In this document: piece after piece, positions 47,859 through 52,719 of the stretch
Layout: each line of letters opens with the position of its first letter
Numbering within the stretch: the first letter of the stretch is position 1
Assembly (NCBI GenBank): GCA_037447655.1
Contig: JBBHKE010000276.1
Coordinates: 258,798-311,516, forward strand
Direction: 5' to 3'
DNA length: 52,719 nucleotides
From: Zygnema cylindricum
Lineage: Eukaryota; Streptophyta; Zygnematophyceae; Zygnematales; Zygnemataceae
Made by a program: the position numbers and the translations under genes
The notes under the pieces: model-generated
Database searches by the model: none
What the model saw: only the letters and a program-made list of their open reading frames with translations
Told to the model about the DNA's origin: nothing

Positions 47859-48604
47859 TCGCGGTGAAAGCTGCGGCCGTGTTGATGAGTTTGAATTTGA
47901 AAATTATGTGGATTATGGAAATGATACCAACGATAGACAATTAATTCAAATTTTATTTTGATGATTTATTCGATTAGTGGAGGATGCATATGTTGTTCTA
48001 CAACCGCCGTCCCAGGAGGAAAACCAGCAGTAGTAGTGGAAGTAGACATGAAAAACATCAGAAACTATCAAAGTACCTACTCAACAGCCAACTTTGACCT
48101 GACACAAAATATGACTCAGAAGGCCAATAGGCTCAAATTTGCCACAATGATACACAATACAGTAAAATGCCAATTCCCAAAATTGCAGCCCAAATGATCA
48201 AGTAAACCAAAAGATATGATGTTTGGAAGTTTCCCAAAAAACTGCCCCCATAAAATCATATTCCTAAAATTGGATACTACAAAATTGGCTAAGTCTTAAG
48301 TTATATGCTCACAGCGTGTATCTACTGATCTACACTAATTTAGGTAACCGTTACTACGGTTATTATCCTGACTAACGACAAAGCATCCTACCTGTACGTC
48401 ACTGTACCTTAAAACCCTAATTATTATTTTCTCAAAACCTGATTACTGGAACACTATTTTTTTATTACACTAAACTACAAACTAATGTTATTCAGATATT
48501 TACAGATATTGAACCATACAAAAAACGTTCCAACCGTACACAAAACCTTCCAAATGCTTAGTCAGCTATAATCACTAAAGTCCAGCCGAATGTCGTCGTG
48601 TAGT

Positions 48605-48626
48605 ACGAAGCACCTGGGTGCTTCGT
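48605..48626. repeat. Perfect 22-bp palindrome (hairpin)
   Basis: ACGAAGCACC-TG-GGTGCTTCGT: two 10-bp arms, 2-bp loop, within F's LTR and directly before the 23-bp repeats. Confidence 0.9.
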
Positions 48627-48628
48627 CA

Positions 48629-48697
48629 CTTGTGGTCCCACGCGAATCACGCTTGTGGTCCCTTATGAATCACGTTTGTGGTCCCAGGTGAATCACG
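48629..48697. repeat. 3 x 23-bp tandem repeat
   Basis: Units YTTGTGGTCCCNNNNGAATCACG at 48629, 48652 and 48675, with a variable tetramer in the middle. Possibly an LTR regulatory repeat. Confidence 0.9.
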
Positions 48698-48993
48698 TCC
48701 GTTGGAGCAAATTTGATCGATGATGGTATCGTCGAACTTTACCATATGTTTCCGGAATACCCGGGTTAGATCTCGTTCGTCCGATCATGCGAATCGAATC
48801 GTCAACTGTTTGACACGTATGGTTGACTGTCGGCGCCACTCCGAAAAACCTAACTGTACTATTTGCTACTGTAATGCTAATAAAGGTAAGTATTACAATA
48901 GACTACTAGGAAAATATCCTAAGCTATTTTTACCCCTATTTATTGAAATAAAGATTTATAAATTACAACATTCCCCTAAATCTTTAGACTCAG

Positions 48994-50762
48994 TTACTCA
49001 CTTAGTCCAATAACATCTCTCCAAAACTGTAACTTAGGAGCAGAAAGGGCTTTTGTTAACATGTCATCCACCATTTTCTCACTCGGTAAATATCGCAGTT
49101 TAACGACTTTTGCAAGTACTTTTTCTCTAACAAAGTGAACAGTAACATCCATGTGTTTGCTCTTAAAGTGATGGCTGGGGTTAAAGGCAATTGCAATGGC
49201 TGCGTGGTTGTCACACCAGAAAGCTTGAGGACCAGTTTGCATAAACCCAAGTTTTTGTAAAATGGACTTGACCCATAAGAGCTCCTTGAGGGCGGAAGCT
49301 GCTGCCCTATATTCTGACTCCATTGTGGATTGAGCAGAAACCTTTTGTAATTTGCTACTCTAGGAGCAAGTTCCATCTCTAATTTTCAAAACAAAGCCGG
49401 TCGTAGATTTTTGGCTTGACATGTCTCCATAGCTAACATCGCTCCATGTCTGTATTTTCACCTCTCCTCCTCCGAGTACAAGCTTGAGATTTTGATTACC
49501 TTCAAGATATCTCAACTCCCTTTTTGCTGCTTCCCAAATTGCCTTTTTATGATTATGCAGACTTCAACTCACGACTCCCACAGCAGCTCCAATGTCTGGT
49601 CTTGTACGTTCATAAAATATATAAGACTTCCAACTACCTGTCTATATTGCTTTGAAGCCATAAACTTTTCCTCCCCTGTCTCTAGATTCTCACAAACCAT
49701 TATGCCTGAGTCTAACTCAATTCCTTCCAATTTCTGCATGAATTCGATGGGAGTTATAGATCCTTTCAGATCTTTCATTTCAAATCCTTCGAGCATGTTA
49801 CCTATTGCTTCTTTCTAAGTCAACACAATCAACCTTTTGTTTATGTCTCTTTCTACCTATATACGTAAGATATACTTGGCTTCTTTGAGGTCCTTCATCT
49901 CAAACCTAGACCTTAAAGCCGCTTTAATGTGGTTTATTTCATCCATTGACTTACTTATTAATAATAGATCATCCACATATACAACAATGTAAATTATCCC
50001 ATCCCCCCCTTGTAGAACATATACACAATGATATGAGCTAATTCTCTTAAAATCTAGCCGAAACAAAAACTCATCTAACTTCAAATTCTATTGTCTAAGG
50101 GCTTGTTTCAGCCTATACAAAGATTTCATCAGTTTGCACACCAATTCCTCCTTTCCTTTTTCTACATACAAATCAGGTTGTTCCATGTAGATGGTCTCTT
50201 CTAATTCTCCATGCAAGAAAGGAGTTTTAACATCAATTTATTGTATTTCCATATTTTCTATAACTGCTAGACTTAGCAAGATTCTGACAGTAGGAAATCT
50301 AACAACTGGAGAGAAGGTTTCTTCAAAATCAATACCTTCTTTTTGATTATACCCCTTGGCCACTAGTCTGGCCTTATACCTTTCAATGGTGTTGTCCGGG
50401 TTCAACCTCACCTTGAATACCAATTTGTTGCCGATGGCTTTTCTGCCTGGGGGAAGATCGACCAGCTCCCACGTCTGTGCCTCCATAATAGATTTTATTT
50501 CATCGTTCTCCGCCTCAATCAAATGATTTTTTTTGGGTGATGAAAAGGCCCGCTGAATTGTTAGAGGCTCCTCTGTAGCTGCAAAAAAAGCAAAGTGAGA
50601 GCTTGCTTGCAGACGGCTGCTAGATCTCTTTCCCTTCGGAAATTCTGAGGTTGTAATTGTCGGCAGTCTCCGATTTGACTGCCTTTGCTGTTCCCCGAAT
50701 TGTTCTGTAACAGTTTGTTCTACGTGAGCTGGAACTTGTTGTGAATTCTCCTCTGAAGTCAT
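48994..50762 (-). pseudogene. Copia F RT-RNase H
   Basis: Order on the minus strand: connector and RT start (50762-50238; [31 protein letters not shown]), RT catalytic part (50084-49857; Y-V-D-D-L-L-L-I), a linker (49796-49569), then the RNase H end (49323-48994; M-E-S-E-Y-R-A-A, H-M-D-V-T-V-H-F-V-R-E-K-V), ending in G-L-S-E. Several stops separate the frames. Confidence 0.88.
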
Positions 50763-51709
50763 TAAGGGAACTGAAGGAAGAGTAGTCCTATTTGGCTGTG
50801 GAAAGTAAACCCGATGCGTGTGGTGAAAAATGACATATTCTTGTCTGGCACTTGAAAAGAGCCAACCGAGTCCATCTCATCTTTAATCGGGATATTTTTA
50901 GAGATAACCACTTTCTGTTTCTCAAATACAAAAACTCTATAACCTTTTGCATTATCATCATACCCCATGAAAATTCGTGGTATGCCCTTTGTATCCATTT
51001 TCCATCTATCCTATGAAGTATCTAGATTAAAACACTTGCTCCCAAAGATCTTGAAGTGACTAACATCAGGTTTTTCTCTTGTCCAAAGCTCAAAAGGTGT
51101 AGTGCTAATAGATTTAGAAGCAATTCTATTCTTAATATAAATAGCGCATTTAAGTGCTTCTTCCAAGAATTTCAAATCTAGCCCTTTATCTGCAAGCATG
51201 GACCGAGCACTTTCGGTCACTGTCCTATTTAATCTCTCAGACACACCATTCTGCTCCGGTGTATATGGAACTGTAAGATTGTGACTGATACCTTCTTGAA
51301 GGAGAAACTCTCCGAATTCCTTCGATGTGTATTCTCCCCCGTTGTCCGATCTTAGCGCCAATATTGGAACTCTATGAAGCTTTTCCGCCAACACTTTGTA
51401 GTGTTTAAAGTGAGAAAACACTTCACTTTTATGTTGCATGAAGTCAACTTTGGTATATCTCGAGTAATCATTTGTAAATGTAACCATATAGTGGACGCCT
51501 TCAGCCGAAGCCACTTGTGAAGGACTAAGAACATCACAATGAATTAGCTGCATAACTTTCTCCGATCTGTGGTCTGTTTCTTGTGGAAATGGCAATTTGT
51601 GGATCTTGCCAATTGAACAACCATCACATGATTTTATAGGATGGGAACTGAGAGAAACTCCCTCAACTTTTCCCGAATTCACCATTTTTTTAAGGCTATC
51701 ATAATTCAT
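50762..51709 (-). pseudogene. Copia F integrase
   Basis: 51709-51011 is a single open stretch: zinc-binding part C-D-G-C-S-I-G-K-I-H-K-L-P-F, first aspartate in H-C-D-V-L-S-P, F-T-N-D-Y-S-R-Y, R-S-D-N-G-G-E-Y-T-S (second D) and P-E-Q-N-G-V-S-E-R-L-N-R-T (E). All three DDE residues are present. A stop at 51011 precedes the C-terminal G-Y-D-D-N-A-K-G-Y-R-V-F part (50998-50762). Confidence 0.88.
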
Positions 51710-51778
51710 ATGTCATAATCTTTTATGCCACAACTCATTATCCGATTGGACACTAGAGTAGAGAACATCATTTTCTTT

Positions 51779-52123
51779 TTATTCAGCAATGTCCATCCAG
51801 TACATTTTGCTAACATCTCTAGTTCCTATTACTGCTACTTTCCCTTTCTTGCTAACAACTTGTCTACCTTCTTTCAGAATGACTTCAAAGCCTTTGCTCT
51901 CCATTAATGATGTAGAAAAAAGATTTTTTATAAAGTATGGAACAAACAAAACATTGTGAAGGGTTATTTCTACCGACTTTCCCCCCACATCTACCATCAA
52001 AGATACATCCCCCTGAGCTGAGGTTTGAACACTCATGCCACAAGTATAGTAAATACTCTTTGGAGATGTTTGCTGCAAATTCGTAAAATCCGCCTTGTTC
52101 TAACACATATGGCCAGACGCTCA
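51779..52123 (-). pseudogene. Copia F protease, C-terminal side
   Basis: The frame shows L-H-N-V-L-F-V-P-Y-F-I-K-N-L-F-S-T-S and the segment leading to pre-integrase. Its upstream end (G-A-S-G-H-M-C-like in one frame) abuts the TRIM, while the D-T of the active site lies on the other side at about 52650. Confidence 0.75.
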
Positions 52124-52354
52124 TGTTTGATTGGCGCGTGAAGCCGGTCCAATACGAGGTAGAATATGGAAATATCCATACTCGAGCCGCCCGTAAGAAA
52201 TGGGTACGGACCCGCCAGTCTCATCATCGAGCTCTGGTGGCACTAAGGTATTGCGTTCGCAGCTGAAGTGAAAGGTCCCAGGTTCAAACCCTGGCTGGCT
52301 CAATTTTCCCAAGTGTGGGACATGCCGAATCCCGGAATTCTAGGAAATCTAACA
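52124..52354 (+). repeat. TRIM 5' LTR
   Basis: TGTTTGATTGGCGCG ... GGAAATCTAACA, 231 bp. tRNA-like module at 52233-52302. Confidence 0.9.
52233..52302 (+). other. tRNA-like module in TRIM 5' LTR
   Basis: An A-box-like GGTGGCACTAAGGTATTGC, a CTGAAGT segment where an anticodon loop would be, then GGTCCCAGGTTCAAACCCTGG (perfect T-arm and B box). It resembles a decayed tRNA, possibly Phe(GAA) from the CTGAA segment (inference). Confidence 0.65.
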
Positions 52355-52411
52355 TGGTATCAAAGCCAGCGGGATTGCGTATGGTTTGATCGGCTTTCTC
52401 GTGAGGGGGGG

Positions 52412-52642
52412 TGTTGAATTAGCACGTGAAGCTGGTCTAATACGGGGTAGAATAAAGAAATAACCATACTCGAGCCGCTCGTAAGAAATGGGTACGAACA
52501 CGCCAATCTCATCATCAAACTCTGGTGGCACAGTGGTAGTGCGATCGCAGCTGAAATGAAAGGTCCCAGGTTTGAACCCTGGCCGGCTTAATTTTCCTAA
52601 GTGTGGGACATGCCGAATCCTTGATTTCAAGGAAATCTGACA
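52412..52642 (+). repeat. TRIM 3' LTR
   Basis: TGTTGAATTAGCACG ... GGAAATCTGACA, also 231 bp. It shows roughly 85% identity to the first LTR by eye, so insertion is not recent. Confidence 0.9.
52521..52590 (+). other. tRNA-like module in TRIM 3' LTR
   Basis: Same position in the LTR. A box TGGCACAGTGGTAGTG fits the consensus TRGYNNARNNGG well, and B-box region CCCAGGTTTGAACCCTGG. Better preserved A box than in the first LTR. Confidence 0.65.
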
Positions 52643-52719
52643 GCATCGTGTCCATGATCCATCCTGCATCCTAAGAACCCTCCATGGCTGCCGCCATAAG
52701 AAATGGGTATGGACCCGCC
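52643..52719. other. Element F protease continuation plus partial TRIM-like sequence
   Basis: The minus strand of about 52648-52675 reads G-W-I-M-D-T, the protease active-site side of F. The last 30 bases (GCCGCCATAAGAAATGGGTA and on) closely match the TRIM LTR at 52185-52216 on the plus strand, so another TRIM-like copy seems to begin before the window ends. Confidence 0.5.

Larger units (their letters stand above)
48049..48970 (-). repeat. 3' LTR of copia F (low boundary tentative)
   Basis: The high end TTACAACA|TTCCCC is clear. The low end is placed at TGAAAAACATC by analogy with the TGAAA starts of C and D and the expected length. It shares GTGTATCTACTGATCTAC with E's LTR. It contains a 22-bp perfect palindrome and a 3 x 23-bp repeat. 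Confidence 0.5.
52124..52642 (+). mobile_element. TRIM (miniature LTR retrotransposon)
   Basis: Two 231-bp LTRs (52124-52354 and 52412-52642), each TGTT...ACA, flank only 57 bp. The interior holds a PBS, TGGTATCAAAGCC (52355-52367; 12 of 13 to TGGTATCAGAGCC, complement of the initiator tRNA-Met 3' end), and a PPT, GTGAGGGGGGG (52401-52411). No coding capacity, so it must use proteins in trans. Flanking pentamers (GCTCA / GCATC) do not match well. Each LTR contains a tRNA-like module. Inserted in the protease active-site region of F. Confidence 0.9.
48049..52719 (-). mobile_element. Copia element F, 3' part, interrupted by a TRIM
   Basis: Minus-strand copia with 3' LTR (about 48049-48970), PPT (complement of TTCCCCTAAATCT), RNase H, RT, integrase and the C-terminal half of protease up to 52123. 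A TRIM occupies 52124-52642, and the protease active-site side (G-W-I-M-D-T on the minus strand) resumes at 52643. The 5' LTR and gag lie beyond the window. Several stops and frameshifts. Confidence 0.8.

Noticed and set aside
21578-52590. Functional tRNA genes
   Set aside because: Several B boxes occur, but none of the tRNA-like modules closes an acceptor stem; they are embedded in LTRs.

Overview
The window is nuclear DNA of a land plant, most likely a seed plant with a large, repeat-rich genome. It holds the 5' portions of two conserved nuclear genes with short exons and GT-AG introns, embedded in Ty1/copia LTR retrotransposons (many nested and broken), non-autonomous DNA transposons, a miniature LTR element (TRIM) and long microsatellites. 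I see no prokaryotic, organellar or CRISPR features.

Layout. 1-3608: AT-rich, gene-free DNA with CT-rich and (AT)n microsatellites. 3609-10080: non-autonomous DNA-transposon-like sequence (a hAT-like element, an inverted-repeat element, tandem repeats rich in GTAC, and a MITE with a TA duplication). 10081-17675: the genic island, a head-to-head pair. RRP8, the nucleolar 25S rRNA m1A methyltransferase, is on the minus strand (ATG at 13913; four exons down to 10625). A RAD21/SCC1-type cohesin kleisin is on the plus strand (ATG at 15647; four exons up to 17675). Both genes end at an intact splice donor, with no recognised downstream exon in the window. They are therefore either very long-introned genes that continue outside, or 5' remnants. 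17676-36540: a nested cluster of one copia family. From oldest to youngest these are A (minus), B (plus, inserted in A's LTR), E (minus, inserted in B's protease region), and C and D (minus, both inserted in E's 3' LTR). 36541-38603 and 44427-46770: old repeat DNA split by a complete copia element G (38604-44426) with a perfect GTTTT target-site duplication. 46777-47960: a possible LTR/leader of another element. 48049-52719: copia element F (minus), with a 519-bp TRIM inserted in its protease active-site region.

Main points. (1) In the A-E family the gag start codon lies exactly 20 nt inside the 5' LTR. The primer-binding site (GGTTATGGGCCCACC) follows immediately and matches the anticodon arm of plant initiator tRNA-Met rather than its 3' end. 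The PBS is thus itself translated, as gag residues V-M-G-P-P. (2) LTRs of this family carry a tRNA-like/SINE-like module in antisense. (3) The TRIM has 231-bp LTRs with a tRNA-like A-box/B-box module in sense orientation, 109 bp from each LTR start. (4) RRP8 appears to use a GC-AG intron, and has a ~300-bp pyrimidine microsatellite abutting a 3' splice site. (5) Element C is a young, internally deleted, gag-bearing element with nearly identical LTRs.
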